This document shows positions 54,106 to 62,864 of a stretch of DNA of 64,000 nucleotides, in pieces (the first letter of the stretch is position 1; each line of letters starts with the position of its first letter). The notes under the pieces were generated by a model. That model had not been told where the DNA came from. It did no database searches and saw only the letters and a list, made by a program, of their open reading frames with translations. The stretch is from contig NZ_QKXH01000001.1 of NCBI RefSeq assembly GCF_003254745.1, forward strand, positions 558,001 through 622,000, given 5' to 3'. The DNA comes from Flavobacterium aquariorum (GTDB lineage: Bacteria; Bacteroidota; Bacteroidia; Flavobacteriales; Flavobacteriaceae). Both the position numbers and the translations under genes were made by a program.

Positions 54106-54944
54106 TTTATTAAATTTTAAAATTGATTTAATTGTTAATAGTCTATAGATTGTTATTTTGGATGTCTGTTGCAATAGGTAGACGACTTTCTTTAATTGCG
54201 TCCTACATTTTAACATAATCCGGATCATTTTAATCTGCATCCAAAACTGAAAAATGCGATAATGTATCGGCGAATTCATCATTTTTTCCATATAACCAAA
54301 CAATCCAATTTTACTCCTTTTTTAGTAAGGCTCAATCAAATTGATTATCTTTTTTATCTAAGAATTTATCATACATAGATTCAGTTTAATTGAAATTTAT
54401 CCTCTTTTTAAAATCCAAATAAACGTACTAACGTATTGATTATTAGTGTTAAATTTACTAAAATTTAAAACACCATAAAAGGGATTTTGATTTAAAAATA
54501 CTTAGTTTTATGAATTAACTCTCAATTCGTATCAGTCGAATTGTTTTAATTTCTGACGAAGCTTAAATTATTTGCCTAAGATTACGTTTTTCGAGTCTTC
54601 TTTCATGTTAATTATACGCCGTCTGGTTTTTGAAGCTGGACGTAAAAAAGTGTGTCTTTTTCCTGATGGCTGTATTCTCTAACAGAATCATTCTGGTTTA
54701 TTAAATTAGTTTGAATTGTGAAGTGCTGAAAAGGAAAATTATTTTTAAAACAGATGTTTGTCTCCTCTCTTTTTATAAAACATTTCAAAGGTGTAGGATT
54801 AGTTTGCTGTATATTTATCTGGCTTTTTTGCAACTTACAGTTTAGGAGTCAATTAAATGTATTGTCTGTAGAGGTTTGACCAATTATTTTTTTAACTTTA
54901 CGTTATGAGTTTTTAAAGTGTCAGGTAATTTAAATTTTTAGAAA
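54106..54944. other. Long AT-rich spacer without a convincing gene
   Basis: About 840 bases between the DUF4136 start and the next gene. A 73-codon minus-strand frame (54612-54833) has no family match and odd composition. No clear promoter box, RNA gene or repeat was found. Confidence 0.4.
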
Positions 54945-56066
54945 ATGAAAAATAATAAATTTTTAGTATTTCTTTTTTTATTAATAAGTGCTATAGGTTT
55001 TTCTCAGGTATACACCAATAAAGTGGTGGGTAAAAAAAACGCAGCACTGCTTGACAGTCTTAAAGTAGTGGAGTATCCGTATGCTTTGCCTATATGGGGT
55101 GAAAAGGCAACACAAAAAGGTTATCAATTACCATATTCTGCGGGTCTTTCGGTTAATTACTTTTGGCAAGAATCAGATTTAACGATAAAGAATTTGGAAG
55201 TTGGGTTCAATAATGGGCCTATGTACAATCTGGATCAAATCATACGTTTTAATAGTGCCGTAGCATCTGGATATGCAGTCAATGTTAGGCCTGATGTTTG
55301 GTTGTTTCCTTTTTTGAATGTATACGGTATTTTTGGAAAAACTAGAATGTCTACTACGATAGATGCAGGTGTTTGGGTTCCAGATGCCGACAATAATTGG
55401 TCACAAGTAACTTCTTTTAAGTCCAAAGCTGATTTCGAAGGTACTACATTTGGATTAGGTATAACGCCAACAATTGGTGTCGGAGGGGGCTGGTTTGCCT
55501 TGGATATGAATGTGGCATGGACTGATATTAATTCACTTGATAAACCTGCTATGAGTTTTGTTTTTGGTCCGAGGTTGGGAAAAACATTTAAACTTAATAA
55601 ACAAGATAGTAACATTGCTGTTTGGGCTGGTGGATTTAGGGTGCATCTAAAAAGCGGAACAAATGGTTCATTGGCTTTGTCAGATGTTTTGCCACTCGAT
55701 GGAGCGCAAGCAAAAGTCGATCAAGGTTTGGCTACTGTAAATGATAAACAAGCCCAAGTGGACAATTGGTGGAGTGGGTTATCCAATGCTGAACAGGCGA
55801 AACCGTCCAACAAAGCAAAATACGAAACGGCGAATAGAGCATTAGAGACAGCCGGAAACCTTTTGAACGGTATTGACGGGGCGTTAAGCACGGCCGAAAC
55901 TTCTACGGTACAATATTCTCTTGAAAAAGCGCCAAAAGATATGTGGAACTTTGTTTTAGGGTCCCAATATCAATTTAACAGGCATTTTATGCTACGTGCT
56001 GAATGTGGATTTTTAGCAAGTCGTACCCAGTTCATGACAAGCCTTCAATATCGATTTGGGTTGTAA
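54945..56066 (+). CDS. Outer-membrane protein, unknown function
   Basis: A 373-residue protein with signal peptide (NNKFLVFLFLLISAIGFSQ). Alternating aromatic/Gly strands (GLSVNYFWQESDLTIKNLEVGFNNG, GLGITPTIGVGGGWFALDMNVAW) and a C-terminal strand ending in Leu (FMTSLQYRFGL) indicate a barrel of about 12 strands. Residues ~240-320 form a long helix-rich insertion with Asn/Ala/Lys (AKVDQGLATVNDKQAQVDNW). The family is not recognised. It starts alone and is followed by another barrel gene. Confidence 0.75.
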   Translation: MKNNKFLVFLFLLISAIGFSQVYTNKVVGKKNAALLDSLKVVEYPYALPIWGEKATQKGYQLPYSAGLSVNYFWQESDLTIKNLEVGFNNGPMYNLDQIIRFNSAVASGYAVNVRPDVWLFPFLNVYGIFGKTRMSTTIDAGVWVPDADNNWSQVTSFKSKADFEGTTFGLGITPTIGVGGGWFALDMNVAWTDINSLDKPAMSFVFGPRLGKTFKLNKQDSNIAVWAGGFRVHLKSGTNGSLALSDVLPLDGAQAKVDQGLATVNDKQAQVDNWWSGLSNAEQAKPSNKAKYETANRALETAGNLLNGIDGALSTAETSTVQYSLEKAPKDMWNFVLGSQYQFNRHFMLRAECGFLASRTQFMTSLQYRFGL

Positions 56067-56123
56067 TTTAACGATTCACAAAAAAGTGAATTGGGAATCA
56101 GCAAAATTAATCAATAACAACAC

Positions 56124-56888
56124 ATGAAAAAAAGTATCTTCTTCATTGCATTATTTTTTAGTTTTCATACTGCTGAATCCCAAGTGATAATGTCCTTAAT
56201 CTTTGGAGATAAATTGAATTCTCCTAATATTGAATTTGGTTTGGAAGGAGGTGTCAATTTTTCGGCTATTTCAAATCTGGATTCGGATTATAGGAGGGAT
56301 TTCAATTTGGGTTTTTATTTCGATTTTAATCTAAAGAACCCTTCCTGGATGTTCAACACGGGAGTAATCGTAAAATCGACAATGGGTGCCAAAGACATAG
56401 CGGTTTATTCGTTGAATGACGAGAAATTAGATGCTGTATTTGCTGAAGGTTCTGTCAAAAGAAATATAAACTATTTTAATGTTCCTTTGATGATTAAATA
56501 TAAGTTTGACAATAACATTTATGTAAAGGCAGGTACGCAATTGGGGCTTTTGTCCACGGCTAATGATTTGTTCCGTCAAAATTATAATGGGGAGGATGTC
56601 GAGTATAAAAACAATATACGCGACAAGATTCATGTTGTCGATGCCGGTTTGGTAATTGGCGCTGGGTATCGAATAAAAACCAAGTACGGTATGAATGTTG
56701 GTTTGCAGTATTATTATGGATTGGTTCCGCTTCTAAAAGGGGATGACAGTCCAACCCAATACAATCGCTCCCTTTATATAACTGCGGGATTGCCTATAGG
56801 AAAAGGCAAAGCAGGAAAAAGGGCTGCCGAAAAGACAGCCGCCGAAAAGAAAGCATCGGAAGAAGGAACCTCTTTTCCTAAAAATTAA
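56124..56888 (+). CDS. PorT-like outer-membrane beta-barrel protein
   Basis: A 254-residue barrel protein with a short signal peptide (KKSIFFIALFFSFHTAESQ). Strand patterns (FGLEGGVNFSAISNLDSDYRRDFNLGFYFDFNL, VIGAGYRIKTKYGMNVGLQYYYGL) and the aromatic end resemble PorT/OmpX-type families. The last ~25 residues are a Lys/Ala/Glu-rich tail (GKAGKRAAEKTAAEKKASEE). It lies 57 bases after the preceding barrel gene and 26 before bioF. Confidence 0.78.
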   Translation: MKKSIFFIALFFSFHTAESQVIMSLIFGDKLNSPNIEFGLEGGVNFSAISNLDSDYRRDFNLGFYFDFNLKNPSWMFNTGVIVKSTMGAKDIAVYSLNDEKLDAVFAEGSVKRNINYFNVPLMIKYKFDNNIYVKAGTQLGLLSTANDLFRQNYNGEDVEYKNNIRDKIHVVDAGLVIGAGYRIKTKYGMNVGLQYYYGLVPLLKGDDSPTQYNRSLYITAGLPIGKGKAGKRAAEKTAAEKKASEEGTSFPKN

Positions 56889-56901
56889 GTAGGTTTTTTT
56901 A

Positions 56902-56909
56902 TAACTTTG
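56902..56909 (+). promoter_or_regulatory. Predicted -7 box directly before bioF
   Basis: TAACTTTG is an exact TAnnTTTG match and ends five bases before the bioF ATG at 56915. Transcription would begin at or next to the start codon, giving a leaderless mRNA. No -33 TTG is seen at standard spacing. Confidence 0.5.
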
Positions 56910-56914
56910 CAGTT

Positions 56915-58051
56915 ATGAATTTTCCAAAAAAACTGTCCGATAAACTAGAGTCACGAAGACAAAACAAATCATTACGTATTCTTCCGCAACCTAATGATTT
57001 AATTGATTTTACTTCGAATGATTATATCGGTTTTTCAAAATCGGAGGTGATTTTCAATGCCACCCATCAATTTTTATTGGATCATAACATAAAGAACAAC
57101 GGTGCAACGGGTTCGCGATTAATTTCCGGCAATCACACTTTATATACCGTAACCGAAAATTATATTGCCCAATTCCATCAATCGGAATCAGCATTGCTGT
57201 TCAATTCGGGTTATGATGCCAATGTGGGTTTCTTTAGCTCTGTTCCCCAAAAGGGCGATTTAATTTTGTACGATGAATTGTGTCATGCTTCCATTCGGGA
57301 TGGGATACAATTGTCGAATGCTAAGTCCTATAAATTCAAGCACAATGATTTTGAGGACTTGGAATCGTTGATAAATAGGAATCCTAATATTTTAATTTAC
57401 ATCGTAACGGAAACTGTTTTTTCGATGGATGGCGACTGCCCAAATTTGGAAGAATTAGTTGCCGTTTCGGAAAAACAGAACTGTTATTTAGTGGTTGATG
57501 AAGCGCATGCTTTGGGCGTTTTTGGAGAAAAAGGAGAAGGATTGATCCAGCATTTGCATTTGCAGGATAAAATATTTGCCCGAATTATGACTTTTGGTAA
57601 AGGTTTAGGATGTCACGGTGCAGTGGTTTTGGGTTCCAATGAATTGAAATCGTATCTCGTTAACTTCGCACGAAGTTTTATTTATACCACAGGACTTTCT
57701 CCCCATTCGGTAGCTACTATTTTAATGGGATACCATTATTTGGAAAAAGATAAAAATACACTGGAGGCACTTCGGGATAATATTGTTTTTTTTAATCAGG
57801 TAAAAAAAATGTTGTACTTGAGTCCGCTTTTTATTCGAAGTAAATCGGCTATTCAAAGTGTTATTATTCCAGGAAACGAAAAGGTTAAAAGTATTGCTGC
57901 TACTTTACAACAAAATGGTTTTGATGTTAAAGCGATACTGTCGCCAACTGTTCCCGAAGGACAGGAGAGACTGCGTTTTTGTTTGCACAGCTTTAATAGC
58001 AAAGAAGAAATAACCAAAGTATTGACGTTGTTGAGTAGCTTTGTATATTAA
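56915..58051 (+). CDS. bioF: 8-amino-7-oxononanoate synthase
   Basis: A 378-residue PLP enzyme that joins a pimeloyl thioester and alanine, the first dedicated step of biotin assembly. Hallmarks are LIDFTSNDYIGFSKS, GSTGSRLISG-type (NNGATGSRLISGNHTL), VVDEAHALGVFGEKGEG and the Schiff-base Lys in MTFGKGLGCHGAVV. All are intact. It opens the cluster bioF-bioD-bioA-ketoacyl synthase, although bioB, bioC and bioH are not in the window. Confidence 0.95.
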   Translation: MNFPKKLSDKLESRRQNKSLRILPQPNDLIDFTSNDYIGFSKSEVIFNATHQFLLDHNIKNNGATGSRLISGNHTLYTVTENYIAQFHQSESALLFNSGYDANVGFFSSVPQKGDLILYDELCHASIRDGIQLSNAKSYKFKHNDFEDLESLINRNPNILIYIVTETVFSMDGDCPNLEELVAVSEKQNCYLVVDEAHALGVFGEKGEGLIQHLHLQDKIFARIMTFGKGLGCHGAVVLGSNELKSYLVNFARSFIYTTGLSPHSVATILMGYHYLEKDKNTLEALRDNIVFFNQVKKMLYLSPLFIRSKSAIQSVIIPGNEKVKSIAATLQQNGFDVKAILSPTVPEGQERLRFCLHSFNSKEEITKVLTLLSSFVY

Positions 58052-58080
58052 AGATGAATGTCTGAAATTATTACACAAAG

Positions 58081-58110
58081 GTTCACAAAGAGAAAGCGCA
58101 AAGAGAAAGC
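58081..58110 (+). repeat. 13-base tandem repeat in the bioF-bioD spacer
   Basis: AGAAAGCGCAAAG occurs twice in direct tandem within a stretch of ACAAAG words, and the spacer closes with CTTTGTGAATCTTAG, which is complementary to ACAAAG. It belongs to the simple-word repeats of this genome. Confidence 0.55.
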
Positions 58111-58174
58111 GCAAAGACACACAAAGAAATTATTAAACAAAAATCTTTGTGAATCTTAGCTAAACTAAAAAAAA

Positions 58175-58795
58175 ATGAAACTATTTATTACAGGAATTTC
58201 TACCGATGTAGGCAAAACGATTGCCTCTGCCATTATTGTCGAAGCTTTAGAAGCGGATTATTGGAAACCCATTCAAGCGGGTGATGTTGACCATTCCGAC
58301 AGTCATAAAGTCAAATCTTTCATATCTAATAAAAAAACAATAATCCATCCGAACAGCTATTTGCTAAATACTCCAGCAAGTCCGCACCTTGCAGCTGCAA
58401 TTGACGGAGTCACTATTGATTTGAAGCAAATAAAAGAGCCAATAATCCAAAACCATTTGGTTGTAGAAGGAGCAGGAGGAGTTTTCGTGCCTTTGAATGA
58501 TACAGATTGCGTTATCGATTTAATCCAACGCGATTATAAAGTGATTGTGGTCTCAAGGCATTATCTGGGAAGTATCAATCATACCTTGCTTACGGTCGAA
58601 TCCTTGCTTAATCGTAAAATAGTGATTGGAGGAATTATTTTTTCAGGTGATGAAAATCCGTCAACCGAATCTATAATTCGGAAAAAGACTGGAATTAAAT
58701 GTATTGGTAGAATAGAGCAAGAGCCTTATTTTGATCAAAATGTAATCAAAGAATACGCTGATCGATTTAGAGAGAATTTGTTAAAACTTCAATAG
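58175..58795 (+). CDS. bioD: Dethiobiotin synthetase
   Basis: A 206-residue ATP-dependent carboxylase making dethiobiotin from diaminopelargonate and CO2. The P-loop TDVGKTIAS, the PIQAGD segment and VEGAGGVFVPL are typical. It lies between bioF and bioA. A hexamer repeat (CAATAG x3) follows in the 53-base spacer before bioA. Confidence 0.94.
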   Translation: MKLFITGISTDVGKTIASAIIVEALEADYWKPIQAGDVDHSDSHKVKSFISNKKTIIHPNSYLLNTPASPHLAAAIDGVTIDLKQIKEPIIQNHLVVEGAGGVFVPLNDTDCVIDLIQRDYKVIVVSRHYLGSINHTLLTVESLLNRKIVIGGIIFSGDENPSTESIIRKKTGIKCIGRIEQEPYFDQNVIKEYADRFRENLLKLQ

Positions 58796-58848
58796 CAATA
58801 GCAATAGCAAAAATCAATTTCAATCTGGAATTTAATATCAAGAATCTA

Positions 58849-60120
58849 ATGACTTTAATCGAACGAGATAGCCAACATCTTTGGCATCCTTATACACAGC
58901 ATAAAACGGCTGCACTTCCAATTGCTATCACCAAAGGAGAAGGCGCTTTGCTTTGGGATGAAAACAATAAACAATATATAGACGCCATCGCTTCGTGGTG
59001 GGTGAATCCATATGGGCATTCCAATAAGTTCATTGCCGATGCGATTTATAAACAGTTGACAACATTGGAACATGTTTTGTTTGGAGGATTTACTCACGAA
59101 CCTGCAATTATTTTGGCCGAAAAACTATTGGCTATTTTGCCAAATAATCAAAAGAAAGTGTTTTTCTCGGATAATGGATCTACATCTGTTGAAGTGGCAA
59201 TCAAAGTGGCTTTACAGTATTTTTATAATAAAGGCGAAAAGAGAAAAACGATTATAGCTTTCGAAAATGCCTTTCATGGTGATACTTTTGCCGCTATGGC
59301 CGCTAGTGGAATTTCGTTTTATACGCAGGCATTTCAAGGAATGTTTATTGATGTGGTTCGGATTCCCGTGCCTGTGAACGGGCAGGAGCAATTCAGTTTT
59401 GATGCCTTGCATGAAGTAATCAAGAATAATGATTGTGCAGGATTTATATTTGAACCCTTAGTGCAGGGAGCTGCGGGTATGGTGATGTATCAACCCGAAG
59501 CATTGGACAAATTGCTTCAAATTTGCCAAGAAAATAATGTCCTTACGATTGCCGATGAGGTAATGACGGGTTTCGGGAAAACAGGAAAAACTTTTGCCTG
59601 TGATTATTTGACCCAAAAACCCGATATGATGTGTTTGTCTAAAGCCTTGACGGGTGGAACGATCCCGATGGCAATCACGACTTTTACTTCAGCTCTTTTT
59701 GATGCGTTTTATGACGAAGATATCAACAAGGCATTATTTCACGGACATACTTTTACCGCAAATCCGACGGGTTGCGCTGCAGCTCTGGCAAGTCTTTCTT
59801 TGTTGGAAACCGTAGAAATGCAACAAAATTTGATCCGAATCAATAAAGGCCATTTGGATTTCAAAAAGCGGGTTGAAAACCATCCCATGGTTACGGCAAG
59901 TAGAGTGCTGGGCGTTATTTTTGCATTGGAAATAAAAACAGAAACTTCGGCAAGCTATTACGGAACGCTACGCAATAGGCTCTATGATTTTTTTATTGAA
60001 AATGGGGTGATTCTTCGTCCTGTTGGGAACATCGTTTATATTTTGCCACCTTATGTGATTACAGATTCACAATTGCAAAGAGTGTATGAAGTGGTCGAAA
60101 GTGCTTTGGAAATAGTTTAG
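58849..60120 (+). CDS. bioA: Adenosylmethionine-8-amino-7-oxononanoate aminotransferase
   Basis: A 423-residue PLP transaminase using S-adenosylmethionine as amino donor. It has the opening HLWHPYTQHKTA, the GSTSVEVAIKVALQY cofactor loop, TIADEVMTGFGKTGK, and the Schiff-base Lys in MCLSKALTGG. It is the third gene of the biotin cluster and is followed by 190 bases of word repeats before the ketoacyl synthase. Confidence 0.95.
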   Translation: MTLIERDSQHLWHPYTQHKTAALPIAITKGEGALLWDENNKQYIDAIASWWVNPYGHSNKFIADAIYKQLTTLEHVLFGGFTHEPAIILAEKLLAILPNNQKKVFFSDNGSTSVEVAIKVALQYFYNKGEKRKTIIAFENAFHGDTFAAMAASGISFYTQAFQGMFIDVVRIPVPVNGQEQFSFDALHEVIKNNDCAGFIFEPLVQGAAGMVMYQPEALDKLLQICQENNVLTIADEVMTGFGKTGKTFACDYLTQKPDMMCLSKALTGGTIPMAITTFTSALFDAFYDEDINKALFHGHTFTANPTGCAAALASLSLLETVEMQQNLIRINKGHLDFKKRVENHPMVTASRVLGVIFALEIKTETSASYYGTLRNRLYDFFIENGVILRPVGNIVYILPPYVITDSQLQRVYEVVESALEIV

Positions 60121-60300
60121 AAATTAATCACTAAGACTACTAAGAAGGCACAAGGCTCATAAAGTTTTTATTTGAAATAAATTTAATGCAATGCCCTAAT
60201 AGATTTTCAATAGTGTCCTTAGTGACTTCTTAGTGGATTTCGTGTTTAAATAGTTCTCATTTTTAAGAAAAACTTTGCGACCTTTGCGGTTAAATCAGAA
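60121..60300. repeat. Word-repeat spacer between bioA and the ketoacyl synthase
   Basis: ACTAAG/CTAAG words on the left (CACTAAGACTACTAAGAAGGC) and their complements in the middle (CTTAGTGACTTCTTAGTGG) plus CTTTGCGACCTTTGCGG on the right form a loose inverted arrangement. No gene is encoded here. Confidence 0.5.
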
Positions 60301-60309
60301 TAGAATATT

Positions 60310-61464
60310 TTGTCACAAATTATCTCCATAACAGCAATAGCTTCCATTTCGTCATTAGGAAATTCATCGGAAACGATTTGGAAAAATTATCTATCGGACA
60401 ATCCTTGTTTCTCGACACAATTTTTGGATCATCAAAACACGGCCGTTGCTGCACTAGATGAAGATTCCAAGACAGAAGTCGAAGTGTTACGGCAATCGGA
60501 TATAAAATACAAATCCTTAGATAAATCGGTATTGTTTGCGATGGTGGCTTCCCGCAAAGCCATGGAAAAAGCAGGCTGGACAAAAGGAGCTGAATTTGGA
60601 ATTAACATTGGATCTTCTCGCGGTGCAACCGACTTATTTGAAAAGCATTTTCAAGAATATTTAGAAACAGGAAAAGCTCAAACTTTGGCTTCGCCAACGA
60701 CCACTTTGGGAAATATTTCCTCCTGGGTGGCACACGATTTACAAAGTGAAGGCCCTGAGATTTCGCATTCCATTACATGTTCTACAGCTTTGCATGCCGT
60801 ACTCAACGGTGTGGCTTGGTTAAGGGCGGGTATGTCCGATAAATTTTTGGTTGGTGGAAGCGAAGCTCCTTTGACGGATTTTACAATTGGTCAAATGCGA
60901 GCCTTGAAAATTTACTCCAAGAGCGAAGAACAATATCCCAATAGAGCTTTCGATTTGGACAAAAAGCAAAATACCATGATTTTGGGTGAAGGTGCTGGAG
61001 TATGCTGTCTTGAAATCGGAAAAAAAGAAAATGCCATCGCATTTATTGAAGGTATTGGTTATGCGACCGAGATTTTGGAACATAATATTTCGATTTCTGC
61101 GGAAGCAACTTGTTTTCAGAAATCGATGAAAATGGCACTGGAAAGAATTGATATTTCTGAAGTGGATGCTATTGTCATGCATGCTCCCGGAACGATAAAA
61201 GGAGATTTGACTGAGTACAAAGCAATTGAGAAAGTCTTTGGCGAAAGCCTGCCTTTGTTAACTACTAATAAATGGAAAATCGGGCATACTTTTGGTGCTT
61301 CTGGTATTTTGAGTATGGAAATGGCCATTTTGATGATGCAACACAATCAGTTCATCGGAGTGCCTTTTGCGGAAGCGCAAAAACAAACGAAATCCATAAA
61401 GAAAGTTTTGGTTAATGCTGTTGGTTTTGGAGGGAATGCGGTGAGTGTGCTTTTGAGTTTGTAA
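60310..61464 (+). CDS. Divergent beta-ketoacyl synthase in the biotin cluster
   Basis: A 384-residue thiolase-fold condensing enzyme starting at TTG (60310-60312). The FabF-type triad is intact: Cys157 (SITCSTALHAV), His291 (VMHAPGTIKGD, normally NAHGTGT) and His326 (KWKIGHTFGASG), with Lys321 correctly placed. Overall it is unlike FabF/FabB at the N-terminus. No acyl-carrier or reductase genes accompany it. Its place after bioA suggests a part in making the pimeloyl precursor, in the manner proposed for BioZ-type synthases, but this is inference. Confidence 0.88.
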   Translation: MSQIISITAIASISSLGNSSETIWKNYLSDNPCFSTQFLDHQNTAVAALDEDSKTEVEVLRQSDIKYKSLDKSVLFAMVASRKAMEKAGWTKGAEFGINIGSSRGATDLFEKHFQEYLETGKAQTLASPTTTLGNISSWVAHDLQSEGPEISHSITCSTALHAVLNGVAWLRAGMSDKFLVGGSEAPLTDFTIGQMRALKIYSKSEEQYPNRAFDLDKKQNTMILGEGAGVCCLEIGKKENAIAFIEGIGYATEILEHNISISAEATCFQKSMKMALERIDISEVDAIVMHAPGTIKGDLTEYKAIEKVFGESLPLLTTNKWKIGHTFGASGILSMEMAILMMQHNQFIGVPFAEAQKQTKSIKKVLVNAVGFGGNAVSVLLSL

Positions 61465-61473
61465 AAAAGGTTA

Positions 61474-61640
61474 ACCATGTAAGTCATATAAGTAAATAGA
61501 AGTTTTTTTAATATTGGTTGTGACTTATAGCTTTAAAAATTAACCGATTATTAACGAAAGAAAAAATATAACCATATAAGGATATAAGTTCATGGAAGTT
61601 TTCGAATATCAGTTATATGAACTTATATGGCCTATATGGT
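61474..61640. repeat. CATATAAG-word hairpins between the ketoacyl synthase and recX
   Basis: ACCATATAAGGATATAAGTTCAT (61571-61593) is an imperfect inverted copy of 61617-61640 (ATGAACTTATATGGCCTATATGGT). A third related arm lies at 61474-61493. Like 8442-8601 it lies between convergent genes. Confidence 0.65.
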
Positions 61641-61659
61641 TGAAAAAAAGGGTTAAAGA

Positions 61660-62133
61660 TTAATTTTCATTCTCCAGTTCTTTCACCTTGTCATAAATCA
61701 AATTGCTTTCAAATCCTCGACGAAGCATATAATCGCAAAATTTCTTTCTTTTTTTGAGAGCATTGGTTTCTGTAATGGATTTCCAATTTCTTTCGGCGAG
61801 TTCCTCAAACGTGGCAATATATTCTTCGGGTTCAATTTCTTTTAGGGCAAGATTGATCAAGGTTTGATTAATTTTTCTAATTTTCAGTTCGTTCGTAATT
61901 CGGATTTTTCCCCAATGCTTGATGCGATGTTTTCCTCGGGCAAAACTACAAGCAAACCGAGCCTCGTTGAGAAAATTGTGCTCAATAAGATGCACGATGA
62001 CTTCGTCTATTTCGTTTGGATCTAGTTTCATACTCCACAATTTCGATACCACTTCTTCGTGACAGCGCTCTTGATAGGCACAAAAATGTTCAATTTTTAA
62101 TTTGGCTTCTTTGAGGGAATAGACTTCTTTCAT
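61660..62133 (-). CDS. recX: Regulatory protein RecX
   Basis: A 157-residue helical protein that modulates RecA. RecX hallmarks are visible: an opening AKLKIEHFCAYQERCHEEVVSKL, LIEHNFLNEARFACSFARGKHRIKHWGKIRITNEL, and a last three-helix repeat (NALKKRKKFCDYMLRRGFESNLIYDKV). A TAnnTTTG box overlaps a TTTTGCTAAAGCAAAA palindrome upstream; this might be a regulator site. recA is not nearby. Confidence 0.92.
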   Translation of the reverse strand: MKEVYSLKEAKLKIEHFCAYQERCHEEVVSKLWSMKLDPNEIDEVIVHLIEHNFLNEARFACSFARGKHRIKHWGKIRITNELKIRKINQTLINLALKEIEPEEYIATFEELAERNWKSITETNALKKRKKFCDYMLRRGFESNLIYDKVKELENEN

Positions 62134-62168
62134 CGTAAAATATCAATTTTGCATTGGTTTTGCTAAAG

Positions 62169-62176
62169 CAAAAGTA
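62169..62176 (-). promoter_or_regulatory. Predicted -7 box for recX overlapping a palindrome
   Basis: The minus strand reads TACTTTTG, exact TAnnTTTG, 36 bases upstream of the start. The palindrome TTTTGCT-AA-AGCAAAA at 62158-62173 overlaps it. Confidence 0.45.
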
Positions 62177-62864
62177 GAACATTCCTTTTGGATGGAGAAC
62201 TTGTTTTTTAATGTGTTTCAGATTCAATATCCAAAATTAAATACGATTAATGTAGTTGACAAAGAACTGTATTCTGTCACACAGATTGAGAGTCATAACT
62301 TCTAAATCAATAAATTTTTATTATCGATGAAAATTTATTGTAGTTGCATTAACCCTATTTCGGATTCTACTTCTTTGTTTCGAATATTGTTGGAACTCAT
62401 TCATGTCATTGATGTGTCTTATTATAATATTTAGAAAGTTAAATACTATAATATTAAAAAAATAATGTATTTAATCGATAAAATATGCTTTTATTCGATT
62501 TATTCGGTTTCGTTCACTAGATTTGGTACGGTTAAGAATATTATATTTTAAATACTTAAAATCAGTCAATTAACTTTTGTTGGTGAAGTTGTATAATCTT
62601 GTTTTTTTAGCCATTTTTTAGATTGTTACAATTTGTTATTATACAGTTGGTTGTTTCAAATTTTTTATTAGTTCTGTCTATTAGAGGGACTAAATTAAAT
62701 ATATGATAGCATTATATGTATAACCGTTTTAGCTAAATTGGAATGAATGGGATTATATAGAAACAGTGATAAATTTCAATCCTCTTTCTCTTTTTTACCT
62801 CAAAATTATCTTGTTTAATAAATCAATTCGATATTGAATGTAGATTTTAACACCCATAACTGAA
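62177..62864. other. Long AT-rich spacer
   Basis: Close to 690 bases, very AT-rich, between recX's promoter and the repeat protein. I see no reading frame of note, RNA gene or repeat copy. The length suggests a regulated or recombining region, but nothing in the sequence proves it. Confidence 0.4.

Noticed and set aside
54612..54833. A 73-codon minus-strand frame in the spacer before the barrel gene
   Set aside because: No recognisable domain and no promoter box; composition unlike neighbouring proteins; treated as a chance frame.
58081..58110. AGAAAGCGCAAAG tandem units as a CRISPR or regulator site
   Set aside because: Only two adjacent copies without spacers; fits the word repeats of other spacers in this window.
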